Source: an uncultured Eubacterium sp.
Lineage (GTDB): Bacteria > Bacillota > Clostridia > Lachnospirales > Lachnospiraceae
Reading direction: 5' to 3'
Assembly (NCBI GenBank): GCA_910584245.1
Contig: CAJTZF010000006.1
Coordinates: 1 to 64,000 of the forward strand
Length of the DNA stretch: 64,000 bases
Shown here: one piece after another, positions 6,790 to 15,186 of the stretch
Layout of the letters: every line of letters starts with the position of its first letter
Position numbering within the stretch: the stretch's first letter is position 1
The notes under the pieces: model-generated
What the model was told of the DNA's origin: nothing
What the model saw: only the letters and a program-made list of their open reading frames with translations
The model's database searches: none
Translations under genes and position numbers: made by a program

Positions 6790-8910
6790 CTAAATAAGAT
6801 AAATCCCGATTCCCTCCCACTCGCAAGGATGTTGAATTGTCAGCCCCCCATCTTTCAACCCGATAACTTCCTCGCGGAAGGAATAAATACTTTCGATATG
6901 GTTCCCACACTTCTCCGGCAGCTTGATTTGTATTTCATCCGGCACCGGCCCGGCAAACGTATGAACCACGACAAGCGCCCCGCCATTTTTTCCGCCCTTT
7001 CGGACAATTCCCTGCCACCCCTGCGGATGCCGGTCACTCGGAAACTTTTCGCCGTGAAAATAAGTAGTGCCGTCTTTGATGACCGAACAAACTTGCATGT
7101 AAAATGACATCGCCTCGTCTATCACATGCCACTGTTCATCATTAAGCTCCGTCACATCTCCTGACAGGCACATCCTTCCAAGAAATGTACTCGCCATAAT
7201 ATAAGCGATTCTTTTCAAATCATAATCTTTTCGGATAACGGCCCAAATCTGGCTCTGGGATGGTAAAATACAGCGGTGGAGATTAGCTGCGATAACTGGT
7301 ATTTCCTCACATTCATGGGCGTCAGAAAAAGATGCCATACTGCACATCCGCATCATACGGGGTTCCAGCTTGTGCCCACCGGAGGCGCAGTTTTCTAAAA
7401 TAATGCCCGGCACCTCCTTTTTCACACGCTCTACAAAGGACAGGGACGCCTCCACATTCTGTCTGAGCCCCTCGCCGACAGATTCCGCCCCATCGCACCC
7501 GATCCCGATCGTTTCATTGTAATCCATTTTCATATATTCAAATCTGCACTCTTTCAGCCGGCCAATAACCAGCCGGCCCAGGTGTTCCTGCACCCACGGA
7601 TCGCGCATATCCCAAAATCGTCTGGTCTGCGTCGTCAGCGTATATCCATCCCGCTTCAAAAGATGATCCTCATGATCTGTAAACGCATGCGAGCGATGCC
7701 CTACATTGTCGATCTCAAACCATATCCCCGGCTTCATGCCATAGCTTCGTATCGTGTCCGCCGTATATTTCATTCCATTTGGAAATAATTGATCCGACGG
7801 CACATAGTCTCCCATACTAACAGACCAGTCCACGCCCTCCTCTACAAACCAACCGCAGTCCACAACAAAGTAGCGGATCGGCTTGTCCTTAATCGCCTCA
7901 AGGATACGTTTAATATTTTCATGGGAGGGCAATCCCCACGTCGTACAGTATTCATTGAACAAAATAGGAAGCTCCTGTTCGGATTCCGGTCCCGCCTCGA
8001 CAAACCGCTTCGACGCAGATGCCAACCGCTGGCACAGCAAATCCACGCTACCCTGCAATACAGATACGATAGCTGCGGGCGTCACAAACGTCTCTCCCGG
8101 CTGTACCGTCTTCATCCAATGCCCAAATTCCCGGTCTGCCAATCCGCCGTCCATAACGAGGGCGTCATCCCTCCGGTACAATTCCATTTGCCACGATGCC
8201 TCATGCGCCAACTGCACGCCCCACACGACGTGCGCCTTCGTATCCTCTACTGCCATAAATGGGAAATATTTTCTCACCGGCTGCGAACCGAGCTGCCCGA
8301 ACCGCTCCGCATGGGGCGACCAAAGACACCAGGACGGTTCTAACTGCAAATCCTCAATGCGCTCACTGACAAGCCTTCCCTCCTGGCTCCACTTCGAGCG
8401 TATGCGGTGCAGAATCATCGAATTTGCCGCATCCCCCGCCTGAAATGGGGTAATCTCATTTATACAAAAGCTTGTCAGATTTTCCAGCGTCACTTCCCGC
8501 TGGGACTGGTTCGCAAACGATACACAGCACTCAAAATACTCATCCCCCCTGTGCCAGTTGACGCGATGGCACATTTCATAGCCGCGCTTATCACGAAAAT
8601 ATGTACATATTTCAACTTCGGTTTCATCCTCCCGCACCTTTTGGCAGTCATAAACAAAATGCTCCTCCGTCGTTCCACAGTTGTGCATCGTGACCCCGCC
8701 CACATAACTGGCCGGGTATACATCACCTAAAATTTTGCACTGAACCATGCTGTCCCCTCTGGAAAATTTATATTCCTGAATTTCATTTTCCATGTGAGTT
8801 GGTACAAGTGCAAAAACGACATGTCCCCGCTCCGTCTCCTCGTAATACCGGATCTGCATATCCCCGAAATCAAACTTGCTCAAAAGCTCTCTCTTTACTG
8901 ATTCGTCCAT
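6790..8910 (-). CDS. Alpha-galactosidase, GH36 family
   Basis: This 706-residue cytoplasmic enzyme hydrolyses terminal alpha-galactosyl residues of melibiose and raffinose-type sugars. Residues about 1-300 form the beta-sandwich domain, 310-600 the TIM barrel and the rest a C-terminal beta domain. The catalytic nucleophile is Asp463 in KMDYNE, the acid/base is Asp530 in SFSDAHE, and FVVDCGW (Asp351) and CASGGHKL also follow the GH36 pattern. No signal peptide. It starts 11 bp after the pyrE stop and probably shares its mRNA, an unusual pairing. No sugar transporter is adjacent. Confidence 0.9.
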   Translation of the reverse strand: MDESVKRELLSKFDFGDMQIRYYEETERGHVVFALVPTHMENEIQEYKFSRGDSMVQCKILGDVYPASYVGGVTMHNCGTTEEHFVYDCQKVREDETEVEICTYFRDKRGYEMCHRVNWHRGDEYFECCVSFANQSQREVTLENLTSFCINEITPFQAGDAANSMILHRIRSKWSQEGRLVSERIEDLQLEPSWCLWSPHAERFGQLGSQPVRKYFPFMAVEDTKAHVVWGVQLAHEASWQMELYRRDDALVMDGGLADREFGHWMKTVQPGETFVTPAAIVSVLQGSVDLLCQRLASASKRFVEAGPESEQELPILFNEYCTTWGLPSHENIKRILEAIKDKPIRYFVVDCGWFVEEGVDWSVSMGDYVPSDQLFPNGMKYTADTIRSYGMKPGIWFEIDNVGHRSHAFTDHEDHLLKRDGYTLTTQTRRFWDMRDPWVQEHLGRLVIGRLKECRFEYMKMDYNETIGIGCDGAESVGEGLRQNVEASLSFVERVKKEVPGIILENCASGGHKLEPRMMRMCSMASFSDAHECEEIPVIAANLHRCILPSQSQIWAVIRKDYDLKRIAYIMASTFLGRMCLSGDVTELNDEQWHVIDEAMSFYMQVCSVIKDGTTYFHGEKFPSDRHPQGWQGIVRKGGKNGGALVVVHTFAGPVPDEIQIKLPEKCGNHIESIYSFREEVIGLKDGGLTIQHPCEWEGIGIYLI

Positions 8911-8921
8911 GCGGCTCCTCC

Positions 8922-9596
8922 TTACTTTACACCATACTCTTCGTAGTATTGGTCGATTCTCGCTTTCATCTCATCATCAATGACAACCTTTCCGTGACAC
9001 GGTTTATTGTAAAGATATTCAACAACCTCCTGCATCGTCACAATCGCGCCCGTCTGTATGCCGTACACCTCGCGAATCTCATCCAATGCACTCTGTTCTG
9101 TCTTCCCCCGTTCCATACGGTTTAAGGAAACCATAAGCCCGGTTACTTCTACTTCCCCCTGTTCCTGGATAATCGGATACGTCTCCTCAATCGACTTTCC
9201 CGATGTTGTCACATCCTCAATAATTACCACGCGTTCGCCATCCTTGATCTTGCTTCCAAGCAAAATCCCCTTATCACCGTGATCCTTGACTTCTTTCCGA
9301 TTCGAACAATAGCGGACCTCTTTTCCATAAAGTTCATGAAAAGCAATCGCAGTGGAAACACTAAGCGGGATCCCCTTATAGGCCGGCCCAAAAAGCACGT
9401 CAAAATCCGTTCCATACTTGCTGTAAATCGCTTTTGCATAAAACTGCCCGAGCTTCATCAGCTGCTCCCCTGTCACATAAGCGCCTGCATTCATAAAAAA
9501 CGGCGATTTCCTACCACTCTTTAACGTAAAATCACCAAACTTCAACACATCCGATTCCACCATAAATTCGATAAATTGTTCTTTGTATACTTCCAC
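8922..9596 (-). CDS. pyrE: Orotate phosphoribosyltransferase
   Basis: The enzyme joins orotate to PRPP to form OMP in pyrimidine synthesis. The 224-residue product has the PRPP-binding motif VVIIEDVTTSGKS, the FGPAYKGIPL segment and the N-terminal FTLKSGRKSPFFMNAG typical of PyrE. I place the start at the GTG at 9594-9596 because AAGGAGG lies nine bases upstream and the protein then has family length; the frame is open 23 codons further without a ribosome site. It is separate from the other pyr genes (20121-25057) and is followed closely by the GH36 gene. Confidence 0.93.
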   Translation of the reverse strand: MEVYKEQFIEFMVESDVLKFGDFTLKSGRKSPFFMNAGAYVTGEQLMKLGQFYAKAIYSKYGTDFDVLFGPAYKGIPLSVSTAIAFHELYGKEVRYCSNRKEVKDHGDKGILLGSKIKDGERVVIIEDVTTSGKSIEETYPIIQEQGEVEVTGLMVSLNRMERGKTEQSALDEIREVYGIQTGAIVTMQEVVEYLYNKPCHGKVVIDDEMKARIDQYYEEYGVK

Positions 9597-10121
9597 TTTC
9601 CATTTCCTCCTTGATAATTGCCACTTTTTATTCTTTTCTCTTCTATCAAATAAGTATATCATCAAACCCTTGAATTTTCAACTTTTACATATGTTAAGCG
9701 TACACTGACAGGCACGCCTATAAAACAGATTTCTCTGCTTATTTCCGCTATACCCCGGCGCTTATATGGACATAGGATTTTTATTTTTAGTTGTGTGTAA
9801 TAGAAAGTGTATTGAACAAACGGTTTCCATCTTGGACTTCCTTATCTACCTATACCGCCACAAATGAGTATAATGTAACATAATGTAAATTTATTCAACA
9901 GACAAAACATCAGTTCGGTATGGTGTAATAAAATTTCACTTCATCTAAAAGTCAACCTGGATTGTTTCTATTAGCTGATTTATCTTGTATATAGAATAAT
10001 CGCTTGTATCAAATATACTTCTTTTTCATTGTATTTCCATCGTATTCTTTAGTAACATAGAGATGTTTCATTACTGATCAAAAAAATTCACATAAAACAA
10101 TAAAGATAGGAGGCTCTTGCC
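9597..10121. other. AT-rich intergenic region
   Basis: About 520 bp without a gene, between the divergent pyrE and metK. I see only the AGGAGG site of metK (about 10110) and the pyrE ribosome site (about 9606-9612). I looked for, and did not see, an S-box/SAM riboswitch or other structured leader in front of metK. The promoters must lie here, but no clear -35/-10 pair stands out. Confidence 0.5.
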
Positions 10122-11294
10122 ATGAACACAAAAAAAAATATTTTCAGTTCAGAATCCGTAACCGAAGGACATCCGGATAAAGTTTGCGATCAAATCTCGG
10201 ATGCCATTCTTGATGAATACATCAAAAAGGATCCTCTTTGCCGTGTTGCGTGCGAAACAATGATTATGCCGGGAAAAGTTATTATTGCAGCTGAAATATC
10301 TTCATCCGCATCCGTTGATATCCTTGATATTATAAAAAATACACTTAAAAATGTATCCTACACGGAGCAATATCACGGCTTATCTCCAGAAAACTGTGAA
10401 ATTGAACTTAATATCGTGCCCCAATCCGAGGATATCTCTTTAGGAGTAGACAATTCTTTAGAAACAAAAGAACATACGATGGACCTATGCCTTGGCGCCG
10501 GCGATCAAGGCATTATGCATGGATATGCGACAAGGGAATCCGGAAACCTTATGCCGTTGCCGATTACCTTGTCCCACATGCTAGTAAAAAAACTGGACCA
10601 GACCCGTAAACAAAGTAAATTAGACTATCTTCTCTCAGATGGAAAAGCCCAGGTTTCTATGGAGTATTCAAAAGATAATTTCCCAGTCAGATGCGACACC
10701 ATCGTACTCTCCGCCCAGCATTTGCCGGATGTCATGATGCCGCAGCTTCAAAAAGATTTGCTTGAACATATTATTCTGGAGACGATTCCCGAAAAATATA
10801 TTGACAAAAAAACGAGAATATTAATTAATCCAACTGGCCGATTTGTCTCCGGTGGTGCAAAAGCCGATTGCGGATTAACCGGGCGAAAGCTTATTGTTGA
10901 TACCTATGGCGGATGGGCGCGGCATGGCGGCGGGGCATTTTCCGGAAAAGATCCTTCAAAAGTAGACCGAAGCGGAGCATATATGGCCAGATATATAGCC
11001 AAAAATATTATAGCTTCTGGAATCTGCGACAAAATTGACGTGCAATTGGCATATGCAATCGGAGTAGCGCATCCCGTCGGCGTTTATATCGACACCTTTG
11101 GAACGGGCAAAATACCTGACAGCCAAATCTCTTCTAAAATACAAGACCAGCTTGATCTAACGCCATCCGGCATGATTCAAAAACTGAATCTATTAAACCC
11201 GATCTACAAACAATTAGCCGTCTATGGCCATGTCGGAAGAGTTGATATAGACCTTCCCTGGGAACAAATTGATTATCTATATTTAGGAATGTAA
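10122..11294 (+). CDS. metK: S-adenosylmethionine synthetase, divergent
   Basis: The enzyme makes S-adenosylmethionine from methionine and ATP. The 390-residue sequence has the family hallmarks: SESVTEGHPDKVCDQISDAI at the N-terminus, the GAGDQGIMHGYA ATP motif (around residue 127) and GGGAFSGKDPSKVDRSGAY. Some usually fixed positions differ, for instance GGAKADCGLTGRK where most have GGPxGDxGLTGRK. It may be a second, divergent copy rather than the housekeeping enzyme. Strong AGGAGG site ten bases before the ATG. Convergent with the esterase gene; no methyl-cycle genes nearby. All catalytic motifs seem intact. Confidence 0.9.
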   Translation: MNTKKNIFSSESVTEGHPDKVCDQISDAILDEYIKKDPLCRVACETMIMPGKVIIAAEISSSASVDILDIIKNTLKNVSYTEQYHGLSPENCEIELNIVPQSEDISLGVDNSLETKEHTMDLCLGAGDQGIMHGYATRESGNLMPLPITLSHMLVKKLDQTRKQSKLDYLLSDGKAQVSMEYSKDNFPVRCDTIVLSAQHLPDVMMPQLQKDLLEHIILETIPEKYIDKKTRILINPTGRFVSGGAKADCGLTGRKLIVDTYGGWARHGGGAFSGKDPSKVDRSGAYMARYIAKNIIASGICDKIDVQLAYAIGVAHPVGVYIDTFGTGKIPDSQISSKIQDQLDLTPSGMIQKLNLLNPIYKQLAVYGHVGRVDIDLPWEQIDYLYLGM

Positions 11295-11325
11295 ACTGTC
11301 CCGCCGCCAACCGCAATTTCCGAAA

Positions 11326-12294
11326 TCAGCTGCATCTGGAACAATTTTTACGGTTAATCCACTGCACAGAGGCATCCATAGCAATACGGCAAGCCTCTGT
11401 CTGGTCGAGAGCGTTTAACATGACAAAATCGTGAATGGTACCCTGTATGCGTACCGCTGTTACCTCCACACCGGCGCAGCGAAGTCTTTCCCCGAAAGCT
11501 TCCCCCTCACTGCGCAACACATCTGCCTGGCCGTTAATAATCATAGTATCCGGCAAATGGGAAAGACACTCCATACTGGCGCGAAGCGGGGATGCCGTTA
11601 TTTGATTCCGGTCAGACGGACAAGGTGCGTACTGTTGCCAAAACCATTGCATTCCCGCGCGGTATAAATAATAATTCGTAGAGAACTGATGATACGTTGG
11701 CGTGTCAAAACAGGCGTTTGTGACTGGATAGTACAAAAGCTGCTTTTGTATTTTAGGACCGCCGCACATTTCTGCCATAATGGACATAGCAATTGCCATA
11801 TTTCCACCTACGCTATCGCCGGCCACCGTTAATGTTCCCCAATCAATGTCAGCATAACAATCTCCCAAAATCTCAGTAAGGGAAGAAAGAATGCAAAAAC
11901 ACTGCTCAATAGCCGTTGGATATTTCGCTTCGGGTGCACGGGAATACTCGGGAAAAACAATAAGCGAATTTGTCCTGGCCGCAAGCTCCCTGACAAGCTT
12001 TTCATGAGTGTGAAAACTGCCGAACACCCAGCCCGCGCCGTGAATGTAAAATATAACGTCTCGCACGGGCTCTGCCTCCTGTGGCGCTACAAAATAAATA
12101 GGGACTGTCCCCCATTTTCCTGTGTCATACCGGCCAACACTCACATTTGCCGGATATTTGTAAACAGGGGCATTTTGGATATCCTCCAGCTTTTGGCGCC
12201 CTTCTTCAGGTGGTAACTGAAAAATCAGCGGAGGAATTGCACTTTGATTGCATACTTCCTCCGCAGCAGTTTCCAATGGAACGCATCGTTTCAT
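11326..12294 (-). CDS. Alpha/beta hydrolase, HSL (hormone-sensitive lipase) family esterase
   Basis: This 322-residue protein has the oxyanion-hole motif HGAGW at 85-89 (HGGGW in most relatives), nucleophile Ser161 in GDSVGG, Asp258 (NGQADVL) and His288 (TIHDF). These complete the triad of the HSL/Aes-type carboxylesterases. It should hydrolyse short acyl esters. There is no signal peptide, so it is cytoplasmic. The N-terminal 70 residues form the cap. It is a single-gene unit, divergent from agrB and convergent with metK. The natural substrate is unknown. Confidence 0.9.
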   Translation of the reverse strand: MKRCVPLETAAEEVCNQSAIPPLIFQLPPEEGRQKLEDIQNAPVYKYPANVSVGRYDTGKWGTVPIYFVAPQEAEPVRDVIFYIHGAGWVFGSFHTHEKLVRELAARTNSLIVFPEYSRAPEAKYPTAIEQCFCILSSLTEILGDCYADIDWGTLTVAGDSVGGNMAIAMSIMAEMCGGPKIQKQLLYYPVTNACFDTPTYHQFSTNYYLYRAGMQWFWQQYAPCPSDRNQITASPLRASMECLSHLPDTMIINGQADVLRSEGEAFGERLRCAGVEVTAVRIQGTIHDFVMLNALDQTEACRIAMDASVQWINRKNCSRCS

Positions 12295-12552
12295 AAAATC
12301 TCCTTACAACAGGCAAACTTCTCATAAATAAAAATATGTAACCATTCATCAAAAGTTACATATGTTCCCTCATTTAAGCTAAACTATATTTTTTTATTAC
12401 TTAACAAACTAAAATCATGCAAACTGTTTCTATTTTTCTATTTTGTAACCTATATAACAAATGTGAGCCAAAATTTCGCCTCGCAAGGTCTTTTTCTGGT
12501 AGGATATATCCCATATTTATTATAAATAATTCTGTTAGACCAGGAGGCTCAA

Positions 12553-13110
12553 ATGTTGACAATCCAAGCCTATTTACAAGACACCTTTGGTTATTCCGAT
12601 TTTCAAATCGGACAAATCCGCTATACTGTGGTAAGTATATTGTCAGAAGCAAGTAAGCTTATCCTAATGGGATTTTTCTTTGCCTATACGCAACATTTTC
12701 TACAATATGTTGTAGCGATCACCGTTCTGCTCATACTCAGAACATGCACAGGCGGCCTGCATTTCCAGCACTATATCAGCTGCCTGGCAGTTTCTTTCGG
12801 TATTATATATTTGGGAATATGCCAGTTGCCACGCATACCTTTTGAACGTCCGCTTTACTTTATTTTTCTTCTGGTATGTGTAATTATCAATTACCTTTTT
12901 TCGCCTGTCGTATCCTCATACCGCCCCATTCCATCCGGGATACGGATCCAAAAATCAAAACGGCAGTCCTTTTGCATTATCACGGCATATTCGCTAATCA
13001 TGTTTGTCGTTCCAACCAACCTGTACACTGTTACCGGTTTTTGGATAATACTGCTGCAATCGTTTCAACTTTTTGTAGCAAAACTAATTAAAAAGGAGGA
13101 TCCAAAATGA
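12553..13110 (+). CDS. agrB: AgrB-like autoinducer peptide protease
   Basis: AgrB is the membrane cysteine protease that cleaves the tail of the AgrD peptide, forms the (thio)lactone ring and helps export it. The 185-residue sequence has the catalytic pair His70 (TGGLHFQHY) and Cys77 (YISCLAV) with the seven-residue spacing of the family (H77/C84 in S. aureus), and at least four hydrophobic helices. The start has AGGAGG upstream. The stop overlaps the agrD start (ATGA), so both are translated together. The partners AgrC-like kinase and LytTR regulator lie downstream on the other strand. Confidence 0.93.
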   Translation: MLTIQAYLQDTFGYSDFQIGQIRYTVVSILSEASKLILMGFFFAYTQHFLQYVVAITVLLILRTCTGGLHFQHYISCLAVSFGIIYLGICQLPRIPFERPLYFIFLLVCVIINYLFSPVVSSYRPIPSGIRIQKSKRQSFCIITAYSLIMFVVPTNLYTVTGFWIILLQSFQLFVAKLIKKEDPK

Positions 13111-13238
13111 AATATCTAACAAAATCATGGTTGTTTCACGCATGCAACCTCTGCATCTCTTTATCAAATATTATGCATTGGACTAAAATGAGCTTACTTT
13201 TGTTTGGAGAACAAAAATATCCAGAAAAATCCGAATAA
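13107..13238 (+). CDS. agrD: AgrD-like cyclic lactone autoinducer precursor
   Basis: This 43-residue peptide has an amphipathic N-terminus, a central hydrophobic part and the C-terminal recognition tail LFGEQKYPEKSE (compare the EPxxPEEL tails of AgrD). The start overlaps the agrB stop and has AAGGAGG upstream. In known AgrD the ring starts five residues before the AgrB cleavage site. Here that window is Ser29-Leu-Leu-Leu-Phe33 before Gly34-Glu35, so the ring residue would be Ser, not Cys, giving a lactone. The only cysteines (13 and 16) are too far from the tail to form a standard ring. Ring size and the N-terminal end of the mature peptide are inferred. Confidence 0.85.
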   Translation: MKYLTKSWLFHACNLCISLSNIMHWTKMSLLLFGEQKYPEKSE

Positions 13239-13267
13239 TAGCATTTCAAAACTCAGAGCTCCAATAT

Positions 13268-13289
13268 AGGGGTGGCCCATGCCACCCCT
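13268..13289. terminator. Bidirectional terminator between agrD and the agrC-like gene
   Basis: Nine-base-pair stem AGGGGTGGC / GCCACCCCT with loop CCAT; on the plus strand CTTTTT follows about ten bases later. It touches the stop codon of the converging kinase gene and separates both units. Confidence 0.7.
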
Positions 13290-14551
13290 CACTGCTCTTT
13301 TTCTACTTCAAACCCGACTACTATTTTACTTACGTTTTCTTTCTCACAGTATATCATAAATTCACAATCATACTCCTTCAAAATTTCAACTACTTTCGGC
13401 AACCCGATTCCCCGGCCTTTATTTTTAGTCGAATACCCCGGTTGCACAAAGGCAATAAGTTCATCCCTGGAAAATACCCTTGAGTCATTTTTAATTACAA
13501 TATGTATCTTTTCATATGTCTCTGAAATCTCAACATATATATTCTTCGAGACATATTGCATAACAGCTTCCACCGCATTATCCAACAACACACCTAATAT
13601 CTCAACTATTCTATACTGGGGAATCCGGCACTTCATTTTGTCCACCTTAATATTATAATCAATGTGGCATCCTTTTTCCTCAGCCTCTATAAATTTAGAA
13701 TATAAAAAGGCTATAATCATCGGTGATCTACTCGAAAGCAAACGGGCATACCGATTATCTCTCAAAAGCTCACCACAGTATTTCTTTTGCATTGAGACAA
13801 GTGTATCATAATCTTTCGCTAACATATGGTGACTGAAAATGGCTGTTATGTGATTATGAAAATCATGTTGCTTTTTCCGAATTGATTGTAAGAGCTGCTC
13901 GTAGACAGTATCATATGTATTTCTCAGTTCAAGTTCCTTTTCTTTCGCTATCTTATCAAACTTTTCCCGCTGCCAGCTCATAATCAATATACCTATTAAC
14001 CCCGTCCATACACCAAAAATAATGTAATCTGTTATTCGCAGAAACTCCTCCATTTTATAAACCACTAAAAGATATGCTGCTCCTGCAAAACAAATGAGCG
14101 TTGCTGCATTTGTCAGCCTATCATAACCCATAATTCCTTCTGACAATTTAAAAAAATAACCTTTTTTACTAAAAATAAGGAAAACTATTATCATAAAAAA
14201 ATTAACCACTATTACAAGTATATCTACTAACACCCAATCTGATAATATAAATACTGGTATGGAACAAATGATTTGTACAAACACGCCAAAAATTATAAAA
14301 AGTATCATATTGACATTTGCCTTCCGGACCGAACACTTAAACTTTGTTAATTCGTAAATATAAATACCAATGTATCCAAATAGGGCAGCTCCCTTAGATA
14401 ACCCTAAATAATTTGCAATTTCTATTATGATTACTTCCGACAATAGAAAAACCGCATCGTGGATTCTAAAATAGTATTTTTTGCAAAAGAGATGGTTCAC
14501 ACAGATCAGAGTTGCCGCCATCTCTAACAACGCGTTGAGACAAGTAAGCAT
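13289..14551 (-). CDS. AgrC-like GHKL sensor histidine kinase
   Basis: The 420-residue sensor has about six to seven hydrophobic helices in residues 1-190, matching the peptide-sensing domain of AgrC. A linker follows, then the phospho-acceptor region KKQHDFHNHI (His229), and a GHKL ATPase domain with the N-box LDNAVEAV (Asn325) and G-box GRGIGLPKV. It should sense the peptide made by the adjacent agrBD and phosphorylate a LytTR response regulator, of which 18197-18928 is the only one here. It converges on agrD across a shared terminator. It is translated directly after the XRE gene (stop and start are adjacent), so its expression is tied to that regulator. Confidence 0.9.
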   Translation of the reverse strand: MLTCLNALLEMAATLICVNHLFCKKYYFRIHDAVFLLSEVIIIEIANYLGLSKGAALFGYIGIYIYELTKFKCSVRKANVNMILFIIFGVFVQIICSIPVFILSDWVLVDILVIVVNFFMIIVFLIFSKKGYFFKLSEGIMGYDRLTNAATLICFAGAAYLLVVYKMEEFLRITDYIIFGVWTGLIGILIMSWQREKFDKIAKEKELELRNTYDTVYEQLLQSIRKKQHDFHNHITAIFSHHMLAKDYDTLVSMQKKYCGELLRDNRYARLLSSRSPMIIAFLYSKFIEAEEKGCHIDYNIKVDKMKCRIPQYRIVEILGVLLDNAVEAVMQYVSKNIYVEISETYEKIHIVIKNDSRVFSRDELIAFVQPGYSTKNKGRGIGLPKVVEILKEYDCEFMIYCEKENVSKIVVGFEVEKEQ

Positions 14552-14553
14552 AT

Positions 14554-14895
14554 TTACTTCTCCGCCTCCGTCATTCCCTCTAAGAGTTCTGCAAATACCC
14601 TCAATCTCCCTGCAATTGCAGCAGGTGTCATCGGAATTATTTCCATGTTATCTAAATCGACAAGGGCAGGCTCAGACGTAATTCCATATATAAAATTCAT
14701 GTCACAATGCAGCTTCGTTGCCAAAATATATGCATAGGAGCTTGATAGTCCTGTTTGTCCTCTTTCTATCCGGTACACGGCATCTACTGAGATGTGAAAG
14801 ATCTGTGCCAACTGTGCTCTGCTTATACCATACGCCTCCCGGAATCTTCTCACATTGTCCCCAATAATTACATCTTCTGGATTAAAATCGCTCAT
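14554..14895 (-). CDS. XRE family helix-turn-helix regulator
   Basis: The 113-residue protein has a Cro/C1-type HTH at residues about 12-68 (VRRFREAYGISRAQLAQIF, then SVDAVYRIERGQ) and a C-terminal tail of about 45 residues without a known domain. Its stop lies directly before the start of the GHKL kinase, so both form one unit. Upstream there are palindromic GGTAT-N-ATTTAC elements (14935-14984) between this gene and the divergent hybrid kinase, likely its operator. It would then control the Agr sensor and perhaps the hybrid kinase. Function inferred from context. Confidence 0.85.
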   Translation of the reverse strand: MSDFNPEDVIIGDNVRRFREAYGISRAQLAQIFHISVDAVYRIERGQTGLSSSYAYILATKLHCDMNFIYGITSEPALVDLDNMEIIPMTPAAIAGRLRVFAELLEGMTEAEK

Positions 14896-14934
14896 AAAAA
14901 TGCTCCTTTCGCTTCTGCTTGGCTTACTTTCATA

Positions 14935-14984
14935 GTAAATGATACCAACAAACCACTCCTTACTGTTCGGTATTATTTACCGAA
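14935..14984. promoter_or_regulatory. Putative XRE operator elements
   Basis: A 19-bp palindrome with arms TTCGGTA / TACCGAA (14966-14984) lies in the divergent region between the XRE-kinase unit and the hybrid kinase. Its GGTATTATTTAC half (14969-14980) recurs in inverted orientation at 14935-14946 (GTAAATGATACC) with 11 of 12 bases equal. Such paired sites are typical of XRE operators; which XRE binds is not shown. Confidence 0.5.
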
Positions 14985-15186
14985 TAAACGGTGCTTTATG
15001 CCTGTTTTCCGTCATTTCAGCGCTCTGGCCGGCAGCAGCTTGCCCCCATCTCCCCTCTCGCTTCCCCACACCCCCTATTTTTCAACATAATCCAATATTG
15101 ATTTTTTGAGAGAATAGGTTTACTATAAAATAGTACTTATTGGTTCAACATCATAAAATAACAATAAAAATAAGAGGCGTGAGACA

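Noticed and set aside
7789..8443. Long open frames on the plus strand opposite the GH36 gene
   Set aside because: They are antisense shadows of a clear glycosidase gene, with no ribosome site and no sensible protein features. The same holds for the frames opposite pyrD (20331-21027), the esterase (40895-41326) and mreB (53837-54496).
9597..10121. SAM riboswitch upstream of metK
   Set aside because: No S-box core elements or paired stems could be found in the 520-bp region.
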